Shown: one piece after another, positions 35,437-47,700 of the stretch
Layout of the letters: each line of letters starts with the position of its first letter
Numbering within the stretch: the first letter of the stretch is position 1
Assembly (NCBI GenBank): GCA_047495785.1
Contig: JBLDXI010000004.1
Coordinates: 1,240,001-1,304,000 of the forward strand
Length of the DNA: 64,000 nucleotides
Direction of reading: 5' to 3'
Source: Lepidodermella squamata
Taxonomy: Eukaryota; Gastrotricha
Program-made: the position numbers and the translations under genes
Notes under the pieces: generated by a model
What the model saw: the letters and a program-made list of their open reading frames with translations, nothing else
Database searches by the model: none
What the model was told of the DNA's origin: nothing

Positions 35437-36301
35437 TTTCAACTAAACCACGCCAAGTGCATCGATGAAATATCGCCCACGGTGAGTTCGAGCATCCTAC
35501 TTCGCGAACTGGCGTGGCGTGAGGAAGCACTGCATTATCACCTGACTTTATTACTATAATTTAAAAAAATGGAGAGAACATACAATTTTACTTTCTGTCC
35601 TGTGACATTTTTAGCCGGCTGCGTATTTCCGTTGCGTTGACAACAGCGATGGCGCCGTTCACTGCGTAGCAGAGTCGACAGGCTGCAATGCGGCAACTCA
35701 GCTTCGAATTCCGGCTAATGTGGTCTATCCGGACGAGATCACGTGCAAAAACGCGACCAAGAAGTACACGGCGGTGGGTTATGCGGGTCCCAGAGCCAAC
35801 AGCACGGCTAAATGCGTCGAAGTCAATGCTACGTTGGCGACGATTAGGTCTGACGCGGAGCTGGATGCTGCTAAACAAGCGCTGACGGCGAGGGGGACTG
35901 TTAGCGCTTGGATCGCTCTCACTCGCCAAAACGGTGAATTCAGATGGGATGATGGATCCAGTTTCACTTACGTCGATACGCAATGGAATGCTGGTGATGG
36001 CGACTGCGTTAAACTTGTATTTATAAACGCCAATGGAAGCGATGTCCCGGTCGATGATTATTACTATAAGCTCGGTGGTTGTGATACCTATACACGCAAT
36101 GTCTTATGCGAGTCGTTTTAATGAAACACTTTTATTCTGAACATATCCTGGTGAGATCGTGAAAAGCCGAAGTAAAACAATCATATTTGGGGAGATAATA
36201 TGCATCTGACACGTTACAAGTTGATTGATTTTCAGCAATGGCCAAGATCGACGGCGTATAACTCGCGAATAAAGTATGTGGCATAATCGAACGATGAATT
36301 T

Positions 36302-36517
36302 TTGATGAATCTGGAAAAATGTCTGGTAAACAGATTTCGATTCCTACCTATAACTATTGAAATTGCAAGATTGTGCCTCAACGAGTTACCCCGTACGAAG
36401 CCAACTACAGCAGCCGATGGTGTACCGGAATGTGTGCTTAAAGCAACTGCCGGGATATTAGCCCCTCACGTCTGTGTAATTTTCAACAAATTGCTACATG
36501 AAATTCCAATGTCATAA
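36302..36517 (+). pseudogene. Fragment of a non-LTR reverse transcriptase
   Basis: The 71-codon frame contains a stretch (ELPRTKPTTAADGVPECVLK, then ILAPHVCVIFNKLLHE) that matches the pattern of the N-terminal RT region preceding motif A in LINE reverse transcriptases (LP..KA.G.DGIP...LK). The catalytic region is absent. Confidence 0.55.
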
Positions 36518-37119
36518 GTCAAAATTTGGTTTTGAATAAAGCAGGCTGGCGCTTTGAGACACTGCGAACGGCATGTTCACTCTTGTTCAACTCGCGAGTG
36601 ATTACGATGACGAGGTGTATTTCCGACGCTTTTAGTCAAATTTGATCCCGGATGTATAGTGAAAAGTGTATCTTAGCGCACTTCTACTCATTTTCAGCTA
36701 TTTTCAGCGAAAAGCGAGTCTTAAGGGAAAACAGGCCATTCTTGTTGAATAAGTCGCCATCACCGCTCTGCAGTTGTTAGAGTCATGGCAGAGTTGTCCA
36801 CGGGCGTAATTTTTAGAACCCGGCCCGGCCCGTGGTCACAATAAACACAATAAAGCTGAATATTTCTGCTGAATTTGCACTGGCTCAAAAGCTTAACTCA
36901 TGGCTATACAAGTTTGACAGTTCTTAGTGTTCCATATTGTCATTTGATATTAATTACATACGTGTTAGTAGTTCCTAGCTATCTAAGGGTTTTGAGTTTT
37001 GAGCCTTACTAGGATGGGTCTCAAAAGTCAGACCGGAATCCGACGCGTACCCGGCACGGCCCCACCGCCATGATGGAAGTGTGTGATGAATAATTAAGTA
37101 TATAGTATATCGGTTTCAA

Positions 37120-37900
37120 TTCCTTCGCTCATTTGCATTTTTTAGCTGCCTTAAGAATGAAGATAAAGATGTACTTAACCTGGTCACATTCACTCGTTTT
37201 TAAATCCCGTAGAACATTCGACCGAAGAATGAAGAATTCATGAAGAGCATGAGAAAAATATGAGTTAGAAAGGTTTATAGGCGAAGAAGCTGAGTTACTC
37301 CCTTCAAGAGTCTAAGAATCAAGAATCGCTGAGAGCGCAAGATCGCTGCTTTTTATAGCCCCTTAACTGAAGGTAGTAATTCGGGATGCAACCGCTCCGC
37401 AGTTGTAAATAACCGTAAATATGATACCGTAAACTACAGTATAAAGGCCGCACCCGAATAATCGCCGCAAAATAGCCCTATTTTCATCAATTCAGCATAA
37501 ATAAAGGCCGCGCGCGAATAATCGCCGCACCTAAGCACGTGATCAACAGCCACCCAGGCAAATCGCCAGATGGCACCCCCACTGCGACTCCTACCGCTAC
37601 GCCGACCTACTTTATACTCACTAGGTGACATCGAGGAGGCGGATTATCCGAATAGCCGCGCGTGAATTGGCGGCGCAAGCCCCTTGTTACACCTGTTACG
37701 CCTGCTACAACTCAAGTTTTGAAAAATTGAGGGAAATAAAGACCGCACTCGAATAATCGCCGCACTCAAATAATCGCCGCACTTTTTGCCTCTTTTTCAA
37801 AAATCAGGAAAATTAGTCGCCGCGGCCTTTATACTGTAGTTTACGGTAGTTAGAAATATGCGCTAGCACTGGCGGTTCCTTACCTCGCAACACAAGCGAT
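37120..37900. mobile_element. Right-end copy of the TIR element found in L8
   Basis: Sequence from about 37120 to 37900 matches 57860-58233, including GGGATGCAACCGCTCC and the terminal GCGCTAGCACTGGCGGT segment followed by a degenerate inverted repeat end. It is interrupted by a younger MITE at 37427-37846. The left end was not found. Confidence 0.65.
37427..37846. mobile_element. TA-flanked MITE with internal GCCGC repeats, 420 bp
   Basis: Inverted ends CCGTAAACTACAGTATAAAG are each flanked by TA (37425-37426, 37847-37848). Inside are several copies of a module close to AAAGGCCGCACCCGAATAAT followed by CGCCGCA. A truncated relative lies at 49305-49655. Confidence 0.85.
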
Positions 37901-38698
37901 TTGAGCTTCGCATCAATTGTGTACAGTTAAAATCGAATAACCTAACTAATCCATTGTCTTTTTTTACAGCTGAGCTTTCCAACTTTTTCTAAATGGCTCT
38001 TAAATAAATAAAATAAATAAATTCAATTAGTGATTTTTTGCTAAAACGAACTCGGAAATGCAATTAGTAATTTTCAGTACAATAGATAGTTATGTGACAA
38101 GTGCAAAATATGTATTAAGAAACTAAGACACTAATTTAGGCTTGAGATATTATTAGTTCAATTATCGCTCTCAGATTGGGGGCTCAGAACCAGGCGAGGC
38201 ACTATTGTAGACCTAGGACCGAATTTCGGTTTTTACGGTATTTATTTTCTTCATGGCGCTTAGAGCTTCATTTTTACCAGTGCGAATTCGTATCTTGGGT
38301 AATGGCAACCTTACTTCGACTGCGAAATAATCTGCCGACTTATCTTTTCGTGCGGGAATTAATTATAAAGTAGCAAGTTCGTTATCGAAGTTTCTCGCCA
38401 CCTTGGCAATTATTGAGTTTTCTGACCTGCTACGTGTGCGCCGTTGATCCCATGATTATGGGCGATGTCTCAAAAACAACAGTCAACAGTCTTTTTTCGC
38501 TCATAAACAAATTCTAGGAATTCGAGAGAATGATCGCTACTTTTAATGTACTTTTGATTACTAAACTGTCGGATTATTAAACTAAGTCGATCTTTATTGA
38601 TGTCATACTGAGCTCTGAATTCTTGATGTCATACTTAGTTTCATTCAACAGCGACGCACTCTTCTGCAAAACATCAGCAGAACATTAGCATTCATAGC
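37901..38698. other. Spacer downstream of L6
   Basis: No gene recognised. A TTTATT at 38593-38598 is the minus-strand polyA signal of L6, about 100 nt after its stop codon. Confidence 0.5.
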
Positions 38699-41600
38699 TC
38701 AAGCACCTGGCACAAATCGCTCGCATAGCGCTTTGCCAACAGTCTCATCACAGCCAATTTGAAAATAGAGATATTTGTTGAACCCTTGCTCGACATAAGA
38801 CAAAGAAACGCAACCATCAACAGGTACGTTAATCCACTGATTAGGAATCAATTCGAAATCGGAGCCATCATCCCATTTTAACACGTTGTTTCGCTGAATG
38901 AGTGCGATCCATGACGTTGACGTAACCACACCAACCGCCAATGCTGACCTAGCCATCTCCAGTTCGTCATTAGACCTAATTTGAGCTAACTGATCGCCGT
39001 TATCGATGCATGCCTGTGCTGCGTCTTCTTTATTGCCGCCATTGCCCAACGTCACTATATCGTAAACTTTGCGCATGCCATTGCATGTGGCTTCGTCCGG
39101 ATAGGTGCCAGCAGCCGGAATTCGAACGTCCGTGTTTGCATCGCAGCCAACCGTGTCCAGCAGGCATCGAACTGACGCGCTGCTTTTGTCAACGCAGCGG
39201 AAATAGACAGGCTGCAGAGGAGCAAAATTAAACAAAATTAAATTCTAGCGTGAAAATGTGAAGAAATAATGCCATGTAGACTCTAGACTACGAGACAATT
39301 TAGGTTAATTTTTTTTTCCGGAACCGAATACTGCAATCCGGTACAACTTTGAACACCTACGTCCAGGCTTACTTCAATGTGCTGCGTGAATTCAACAGAT
39401 GTGATTTTGGCCCGGTTTTTAACGTAGTTCAAATGGGGCCGCCCACCGTAACATCGTCATATTTTTTATTCTCGGAAATTCGCAAGCGTGAGGATTTGGC
39501 AAGGGGTACCTCAAAAGTACAACGTAGAACTTTGAACACCAAGGTTATGTGAAAAGAAGAGTGAATAACGTGAAGATCGTGAAAGAGAATTTTGTGCAAA
39601 TAATTTCACTTTTCACCCATAGCATTATGCTAGTTCTCTCTATAGTTCAAGTACAAGTGAGGAAACTCACGCTGGAAACTTGAAACATTAATTCGAAGGG
39701 GTTTTTTTAAGCCGGATCTTATTACAAAATGCGCGTAATTTTTAGCGCACTTTTCTTGCGCAAACCTACCAATTTTCCGCAAAGCTTTTCTCCGGTTTTA
39801 CTACTTCAAATCGGACTCACCTTTTTGGTGACTACTTGAACTTCAAAACTGCAAAAGGTTAGGCCGATATATGCAACGGCTAAGCCTTAGCACCCTCCCT
39901 GGAGCCGAACAATTTCAGCGACGTATGGTGGACGAGAATGTTCCGAACTACTTGAAACCCCAAATGGGCGGGTCCGTTATTTAGAAAATTCAGACTCTTA
40001 CAGTAAGATAAAGATGGTAAAACTTAGTAAGAGATAGTTCAGAGTATGGATGCAATATCACGAAAAATAGGTTTCCTTTGAAGAGATCCTAAAAATGTTC
40101 TATTGCGTATACGGACCCGCTCCTTCGAGGAGTTAAGTAGTTCAAAGCATTCTCGTTCTCCATACAAAAATTCATTTAAATCGGCGACCCTCCTTTCAAC
40201 GAAAAAATTCGTTGAAAATGAGCTATTTCTGCGAAATTCCGATTATTTCCGAAGCAAAGCTAAATTGAGGATGTTCATTTCAACGTCAATAGCTCGCGAG
40301 CACAAAAAAGTCCTATACTCATCTTAATTTCTATTCCAGAATCGCAAAGAAAACGCATTTTGTGGAAATCTCCAAAATAATTGATATCCCTGTTCAGATC
40401 AGCTATAAAGCGAATGATTCTCAAGCATTCGCTCGTTTTTGGTGTGCTTCAGCTTCAGACACAGAAGTCGGCTTGGAAACTCCCGAAAATTGTGGTGTTA
40501 ACAACGGGCAAAGCTGTTCAGAATAGCATTCAGAATAGCATTCAGAAGATGGATTTTTTATTTTTGTGAAATCAGCCTTCGCTATGTGATTTTTCGCATT
40601 TTTAGGGGTAAAAACCCACGTAAAACAAAGAGGGTAACCGCTTCCTCTCGGATGCTATGTATAATCGGAAAAATCACATAATAAGCTTAGGCAGTTTATA
40701 TATATAAATAATCAACAAAATTTCGGGTATTTTCAAGGGAGAGACTGTGGGGGCTAAGTTGATGAAACTTGGTAAAACGCTGGATCACAAGTAAAATTCC
40801 CAAGCGGAAGATCCCCATGGTTTCAGATAAAAGCCAATTTGCGTGAAATGTTCGAAGTTGTACCGGATCACGGTATGCTTAAGCGGAGCCAGCAGGGTGC
40901 GATCTTTGATCCTCGAGCTGCCAGGGATGGAAACAATTTTTTGCTGTATTTGCCTAAATTACTAGCGCTAATCTTGTTCCGGTGAAAGGTTTGAGCAATC
41001 TTGGTGGTTCGAAGGTGGTTCGAAACACAGAAAACCTTTTCCTGTCTCATTTTCAGCCTCAATCACAAGAAAAGCTATGCTTTCAACTTACAGCAGGCGG
41101 CGATATTTCGTTGATACACTTGTCATGATTCTGTTGGAAGGTCTGCAGGTCAGAGAACAGCTTATCCTGTAGTGAACGAAAACAGTTGGTCAGTTACTGC
41201 AATTACACTGCCATTTGTTAAGCCTTACCTGCGTATAGCCCCGAGGGCACGCTGCGTAGCAAGACAGCTTTTGCGATGCATCCTTGCATGAAACAGCGTT
41301 CTGGACAGAAACCGATTACAATTACGAATAAATTTCAAAGTTAATAGCTTACACCTAATAGGCAAGTCTCGCGATTAATGTACACTCTGGTCGAGTACTG
41401 TTGAGTCTCGTTGTTTCCATAGCAACCAGAGCTTTGCGGTCGGCAGTCGTTGAACTTGCCGGACGTTGAATCGAAGCATCGGATTTGAGGCTTCTCGCTA
41501 TCCGGTAAAGCGACTGAAATTACAATAAGACATAGTAGCAATTCTTTGCTCAATTCAACTCACCAGATCCATTGATGCAAGACGCGAGATTGGAGTACAC

Positions 41601-42421
41601 AGTCGATTCAGTGACCTGAAAGCGAGAAATCAAAATGTCATCAACACGAGAAAATGAAGTAGATTTCACTCGCCAAGTTGTTCGGGCAAGAGTAAGGATA
41701 TGGCACACAAGTTTTGATGACGTTGTTTGAAGTACAACGCGTGAATTGCAAATTCTACAAAAAAATATAAAGTAAACATAGCATAACTTCGAAGTTTCAG
41801 AATTCTCACGTTGAACACAGCTCGTTTCTTCTCGCATTCGTTCAGGTTGACTCTCAGGTTCAACAGTGGATTTGGATTTCCGAACCAGAACAACTGGAAA
41901 ATTGGATCAGAGATAAATTTTGTAATTTAGAAATTACAATTTGTGTGGAAGCCTGAAAAAAGATCACGACGAACTAGATTACTAAGGAAGTTAAAACAGC
42001 ATCTTCAACATCGGACCTACCGTCATTTGACTCGGGTTGTTACAGCCGATGTTTCCAGGCACGCAAAATGGGGTCAGCGCCTCGTATTTGTAGCACATTC
42101 GACCATGCTATACATAATTTGTTTTACCATCGAAAATAAATTGCGACAATTAACTCACCCCACGGCTACAAGCGCCTGGTTTTCCGAAAATCGGGCCCAT
42201 CTATCAATGGAAAACATCAAAACTACCAGATTATAAACGAAACAAACCTGGTATTCATTGAGTGGATCACAGCCATCGGCAGCTGGTACGCAGTTGGTGA
42301 ATCGGTTGCTGAACCGTGAGAAGCAGCGAACCCAGTTCAACGGCCTGTTGCCAACAGCAGCCACCTCGCTACACGCCAGCATAAGCAGCAGCAAAAGCAG
42401 GGGGTTGAATTCCGCAATCAT
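38699..42421 (-). CDS. L6: secreted five-unit cysteine-rich C-type lectin, type B CTLD
   Basis: Exons: E1 42248-42421, E2 42159-42200, E3 42021-42107, E4 41810-41893, E5 41674-41754, E6 41564-41615, E7 41353-41513, E8 41229-41300, E9 41092-41166, E10 38699-39211. The protein is about 446 aa. Start chosen at 42421 because it aligns with the family ATG; an upstream in-frame ATG at 42433 adds four residues. The signal peptide is leucine-rich. This is the most divergent intact member: E9 is one codon longer, E5 ends in Leu instead of Trp, and its donor reads GC rather than GT. The CTLD has SWIALIQRN, KWDDGSDFELIPNQW and a short C-terminal tail after CERF. Intron 9 is 1.9 kb and holds a TIR element. 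Confidence 0.88.
39336..40868. mobile_element. Probable TIR element in intron 9 of L6
   Basis: ATCCGGTACAACTTTGAACA at 39336 is matched in inverse orientation by GTTCGAAGTTGTACCGGAT ending at 40868 (one mismatch). The flanks both carry CA, which may be a 2-bp duplication. Nothing coding was recognised within the 1.5 kb. This intron is only 239 nt long in L3, consistent with an insertion. Confidence 0.55.
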
Positions 42422-42497
42422 TTGAAATGACAAACTTCAACAGCAAATCAACTAAACATGTGTAAAAAAATGTGAAATACACTTTTTAAGAGAAGAA

Positions 42498-42528
42498 AAT
42501 TGTAACGAATGAATTGGGAATGACAGTT
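42498..42528 (-). promoter_or_regulatory. Shared L-gene upstream motif (L6)
   Basis: Minus strand reads TGTCATTCCCAATTCATTCG followed by TTACAATTTTC, 77-107 nt upstream of the ATG and preceded by GGCGCCAC as in L4. Confidence 0.55.
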
Positions 42529-43066
42529 CATTTTTAGTGGCGCCACCAACTTCTTTGTGAAAATAGTGGAGCACACGTTTGAAGACCGCACAGTCACTAC
42601 GTCGAGAAAATTAGGAATGGGGGGCGTAGTGTCAGTGTTTTATTTTTTGCTAAACGGCGCTAGAAAAAATAATTGCGTAATATTTCTTGGCACGCTGAAA
42701 ATAGGGCGATTCAGAGTCCGGATCCGGGCAAAAATAATTGGGCCAAATAATACAAAAAATAAATCTCAGACACACCCAAATTCATTCAGACCAACAAGAA
42801 ATATCTGTTATTTAAACCTAATTCTGTAATTAAGTAATTTTGTAATCGATTTGCCTTGATAGTTATTAACGAAATAGACATAACCATAGCAGAATAGGAG
42901 AAGTGAATTACTACGAAAGGTTTTTATTTGATTTCTTTAGGCCAATTTCTTTTTATTAACCGAAATTGCTTCCCACCAATTGTTGATAGAGTTTCACTGA
43001 TTCACACCATCACAGTAGTATACTGATTCATGCCAAGATTCAAATTTAACTTTAATAACGAATAAT

Positions 43067-43534
43067 GTGGATGACTCATTCGCCGAGGCTCGAAACTACT
43101 TTTTATCCATCACAGGCGATAATCTGGCGATATCGCTTTTGGTCAGCTGTCTACCTCACCCATTAACAAAACTCATTTCTCATAAAGTTGTCTATCATCT
43201 CTTTGAAAAACACAAAATGGAAATGAAATCTTATTCTTGTGCTAAACACCTTGATCGTATCAACTGCATGTCAAGGTAAGTTTTTTGGTTTTTTAAATTT
43301 AGATTTTCGAACTGCCATGACGAATATCGCCAACCGCGTGGACGCGGCTTGAAAGCTAGAGCCGACGCCTTTGCGAAGTGCGTCATATCGGCAGTTTCCA
43401 GCGACCGCGTCATGCGGTTGGCCTACAACAAGGACGGTTGCGTTCGCCGCATTCTAGCCGAAGAAATGCGCTCACCGCGCTCATCAGCTTCTACTAGAGT
43501 TGTGGCTTTTGAAAATCTGAAAATCTTTATTTGA
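43067..43534 (+). CDS. Two-exon gene or gene fragment of unknown function
   Basis: Exon 1 (to 43275) and exon 2 (43360-43534) join in frame across an 84-nt GT-AG intron, giving about 127 residues beginning near DDSFAEARNYFLSITGDN and ending at a TGA. No ATG opens the frame (the first codon available is GTG), so a further 5' exon or loss of the start is likely. The C-terminal part (VMRLAYNKDGCVRRILAEEM) vaguely resembles a Pumilio-type repeat, which I do not rely on. Related pieces occur at 10739-10790 and 13581-13632 (exon 1) and 51685-51789 (exon 2 end), showing this is a dispersed family. Confidence 0.45.
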
Positions 43535-43773
43535 ATCAATAAAATATGAACACGATAGCAAGCTTCAAATCTGTTGATATTCATTCAAGTAGTCGATCAT
43601 TGTTTTCTAAGAGCTGGGTTGAAAAACAGAATGTTGAATTGCGGCATTATTTTCTGGAAATATAAACTGGGTTCAGGTATTATTCAGGTTCAGATAATTT
43701 TGCCCAGGTAGGCCACCAACAAATGAACATACTTTGCCGTAAATGATAACAATCAAGGTACTCTGATTTTCGG

Positions 43774-44130
43774 TCACGGCCCTTGTCAGTGAGAAGCCAC
43801 TGGTTTTTAGCGATCACTCGCAAATTCAAAACGACCACAAAAGCCCCGACTGCTCGGCTCACAATGAAACTAATTAGGTCAAACTTTGAGCCGGCTGTTG
43901 CTAAACAAGCGCTGACAGCGGCTTATTCTCTTGATAATTGCGCATTCGAATGGGATGATGGATCGAGTTTCACTTTTGACCTGCAGCGCAGTGGGTTGTT
44001 AATGGTAATTTTGACGGCTGTCTTGCTCTCGACTACTTCTACGACGATCAGGTATAGTTCAGCCCCACTCAACGGTTATTAATTACTAGAGGTGCGCACT
44101 GTGTGATGTCTCTTCAGGAGTCTTATTTCT
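43774..44130 (+). pseudogene. L-family relic: E7 fragment joined to a type B CTLD fragment
   Basis: An E7 start (TCACGGCCCTTGTCAGTGAG) decays by 43880. It is followed directly by type B CTLD sequence at 43890-44130, including FEWDDGSSFTFDLQ and a frame-disrupted C-terminus. E8, E9 and the start of E10 are missing, consistent with an internal deletion. Confidence 0.75.
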
Positions 44131-44229
44131 CCTCGAGAACAATGCCTATTGTTAGATGTTTGTAAATAATTGCTTCACCCAATATTCAGAATAAAGTCAT
44201 ACATTTCCAGACAAGTAACAGCGGTTATA

Positions 44230-44759
44230 TTTAAGGCGATTGATTTCGTGGCGAAAACTACAATTAATGGATTTGGCAGACAAACTGTGAGATGCCGAAC
44301 GATACAAACACAAGTTTTGTTTCTATATAGTGCCTCTTGTGAGCGTCCTTGATTAAATGGCTTTACGCTGTTTACGGTAAGTTGATGATAAGTTCCACGT
44401 AAAACGTGGCGTATTGTTCTTTTAAAAAATTTAATCGAACGTAATTCGAAAAAATCCTGAGGGCGACCCATTTATTTCACTGTCAAAAATGATCTCAGTG
44501 CACTTGATTAGGCACACGATTCATGCGATTACGCAATCACCCTTCAACCAGTGTGGGCTGACTTGAAATAAAACACCGACAAGCCAAAAAATGTCAACCA
44601 AAAACACGTGATTTTATTGAAGTTGATACACAGTAGAAAGTGTGCCTCAAGCAACCATTTTTTTCACTTAAATACGGCGTCGCGATTCAATTTTTCATTC
44701 ACTCAATTTTTCTCTACAACTTTTTTAGCGAATTACAGCTTATTGTTCCGGGCAATAAA
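44230..44759 (+). promoter_or_regulatory. L7 upstream region, duplicated at L8
   Basis: About 530 bp before the L7 ATG closely match 54164-54675 before the L8 ATG. The conserved block holds TTCCACGTAAAACGTGG (a palindrome) and the 5'-UTR-like stretch before ATG. The motif shared by L2-L6 is only weakly present (TTCATTCACTCAATTTTTC). Confidence 0.5.
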
Positions 44760-47700
44760 ATGGTTGCTTATCACCTTGCTATGCTGCTGGCCCTAATGCT
44801 ATCTTCAAGCGATGTTGCTTTAGGTAAAGAGAAGAACTGGGTTCGATGCTTCTCGCAGTTTAGCAACCGATTCGCCAGCTGCAACACAGCTGCCGATGGA
44901 TGTAATCCGCTCACCGAATATCAGGTTTTTCTACTCAATGTTATCTTCGAATAAAAACAGTTCATACACATTTTTCTCCATCGACAGTTAAGCTCAATTT
45001 TTCGAACAACCGGTGAATGCAACACTGGGGTATGTCAACTTTTCTGCTAAGTCTGTTTTTAATATTGCCATGTTTTTTCTCAATAGAATGCCAGGATGTG
45101 CTACAAATACGACGGTCTTACTCCGTTCTGCGTACCTGGCAACGTCGGCTGTAACAACCCAGGTGATATGAATGTAAGCATCATTCCATTTTGTAAAGTC
45201 TTTAAATCACACTATTATTTTTCGGTTTTTTCACATCGTTAAGCTGATATTATGATTTTTGAATTCCAGACGTTCTGGTTCAACAATCAGAATGCGACGC
45301 TGAGCTTGAAATTCAACCTCAACGAATGTGAGAAAAAGAAAGCTGCATTCGAGGTAAGATTTCAGGAAACTTGGCCATTACGGAATATGCTTTACGTTCG
45401 GTTTATTCCAGACTTCGAAATTCAGGCGCTGTACGTCGAACAACGTCATCAAGACTTGTGTTCCGGATCCGTATTCCTGCCCCAACAACTGGGTGTGTCA
45501 TTTGCGCCGTCATTGGTCTCGTATTTTTTATTCTCGTCTTCGTTTCACCTACAGGTTACTGAATCAACTGTGTATCCGAATCTTGCGTCTTGCACCAATG
45601 GAACAGGTTTGTGGGTTTGATGTACTTATTTGTGAAAAAATGTGTTAAACAAATCGGGCAGTTATTCGTTGGGGTTTTCATTGGAGGTAGGATGCTATTC
45701 GAAGAAATACGGTATTACAAACATTTAAAAATTTTAGCCAGTGAGATTGCGGATTACCAATGAAGGCATTGCACCGAAAAGGATCCTTTAGCTTGGGCTA
45801 TTGTGTGCTAGTAATTTTTCAAATCAGAAACGGAATTTCCTGTTATCTCTCCGAGGCCTCTCGAGCTGGTTTCTTGACATTTTCACATTTCCCCTTGCTT
45901 GAAAAAATTGTTGAAGGTAGGTGTTAATTTAGTTATAGGGTGTTTAATTTTGCCCCGCTAGCATATGTTGGAAAAGCACTGACATTTCGTTCTCGTCAAG
46001 ATACTGTTTCAAGAATTAAAAAACTTGAAATTGTTTTCGACTGGGAATTAGGAAGTCCAGAGTTGTCCACGGGCCGAATTTTTGGAACCCGGCCCGGCCC
46101 TTCTTGAATCGATCATATCGATCAAATAACTACGAATTTCTTTGTCTCCAACTAGTTTTATGGGTTTATTAAATTTGCTAAAAATCAGATATATTTCGCA
46201 ATTCGGTATCTCAAATAAGCTCGATAGCGGGGTAATAGCGCATTTTACGAAAAATGTGAGCCTTCCCACGACAAGCGGATTGTCCAAATTTAGACAGTCC
46301 GACGTCATTTTCAAGTCTTGCATGATATTTATTGAGGTTTTTGTTTATCACCTCAATTGGGTCAAAGCATTAATTGGGTCAAAAATTTCTAAACTGCAAT
46401 TTGGTTTTCAACCCCTCAAGGGCACCAGAGACTGCATTTACGTTCTCCGACAAATTATTGAGAAAATTATATTCTTTAAGAAGGAACTCCACCTAGTCTT
46501 CATCGATCTCGAAAAAGCCTATGATCTGGTGGACAGGGAAAAAGTATGGGCCGCCCTCCAAAATATGGGTGTAGAACCCAGCTTAATTGAAGCTATTCAA
46601 AGTCTATATAAAGTAAATAAAGTTGCTGTTAGAGTCGATTCTGAGCTCTCAGATTTCATCTATGTTACCAGGGGACTAAGACAGGGTTGCCCGTTGTCTC
46701 CTTTGCTATTCATAGCGACCTTCAACAAAATTTGCGAAAAAATATCTGCTGAAAAATTAGGCTTTCCTATTAGCGAGACCGCAAACAGCGAGACCGCTAT
46801 GAGCGAGACTGATTTCCTAAATTTACTAGCGTTTGCTGACGACGGAACACTTTTAGGCATGAACCACGACGAAATTTCACGACTACTTCACATTTTCGAT
46901 TTGGCTTGCACCGAATTGGGTCTGAAAATTAACGCGACAAAAACTCAATATATGATTATTTCTAGAGACGAGTCAGCCACTCAAAATTACGAATTGGAAT
47001 TGAACGGGAAAAAACTCGAAAAAGTGACCAAATTTAAATATTTAGGGAGCATTATTACCAGTGACGGCAAAATCGATGAGGAACTAAACTACAGAATTTC
47101 TAAGGCAGGCAGTGTTTTCGGCGCCATGAATAAGTTCATGTGCAACAAAAGTCAGGTTTCCATAGCTACAAAACTTAAGGTACTGACATGTGTTATAATA
47201 CCTACCATCATTTACGCCTGCGAATCGTGGAACATATCGATAGCCCAAGAAAATAGACTAAACACTATAGAATATCGATGGCTTCGATCTATAGTAGGTG
47301 TCCACCTAATGGACTATATTCCAAATATAGACATTCGACTTGCGTTATGCGGAGGTCTCATTGAAGTGAGCCGCATTGTTGAAAAACAAAGGCTAAGGTA
47401 TCTAGGGCACATAATTAGGTCACGTGACTATGACGTAGAAGGACTAATACACAAAATATATATTTGGACGCCTCCGCTTGGGTGGTTTGCACCCAGAGGT
47501 AGACCTCGAACCAGATGGATCAACGGAGTGCATAGAAGCCTAATTAAAGTAGGTCTTACTAAGGAAATTCGCCGGAAAAAGAAAACCAATAAGAACAATA
47601 AGGTCAAGGATAAGAAAAATAAAGCCACTAAGAAACGAGAAAATAGAAAAAATCCCGGCGAAAAGGATTTTGAGATCAAAATTATTCCCGATGTCCAACT

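Larger units (their letters stand above)
31494..36121 (+). pseudogene. L5: five-unit C-type lectin gene broken by start loss and two insertions
   Basis: Exons: E1 about 31494-31653, E2 31714-31755, E3 31811-31897, E4 31985-32068, E5 32125-32205, E6 32268-32319, E7 33200-33701 (interrupted), E8 33755-33826, E9 33879-35481 (interrupted), E10 35615-36121 (type B CTLD, intact, WIALTRQNG and WDDGSSFTY). Compared with L3, five bases are missing just after the ATG, putting the start out of frame with the exon. A 339-bp MITE splits E7 and a 1529-bp element splits E9; removing them restores the exact family exon lengths of 161 and 72 bp. Elsewhere the exons are open, so inactivation is recent. PolyA signal AATAAA at 36268-36273. 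Confidence 0.88.

Noticed and set aside
35588-35983. 131-codon minus-strand frame opposite the L5 CTLD exon
   Set aside because: It mirrors the high coding constraint of E10 on the plus strand; similar shadows occur opposite E10 of L7 and L8, with no motif of their own.
37427-37846. CRISPR-like regularly spaced GCCGC repeats
   Set aside because: Modules are irregularly spaced, lie within a TA-flanked MITE, and the genome is eukaryotic.
46142-46350. N-terminal 70 codons of the long reverse-transcriptase frame
   Set aside because: The 10-bp target duplication shows that the LINE begins at 46351; the upstream part is host intron that happens to be open.
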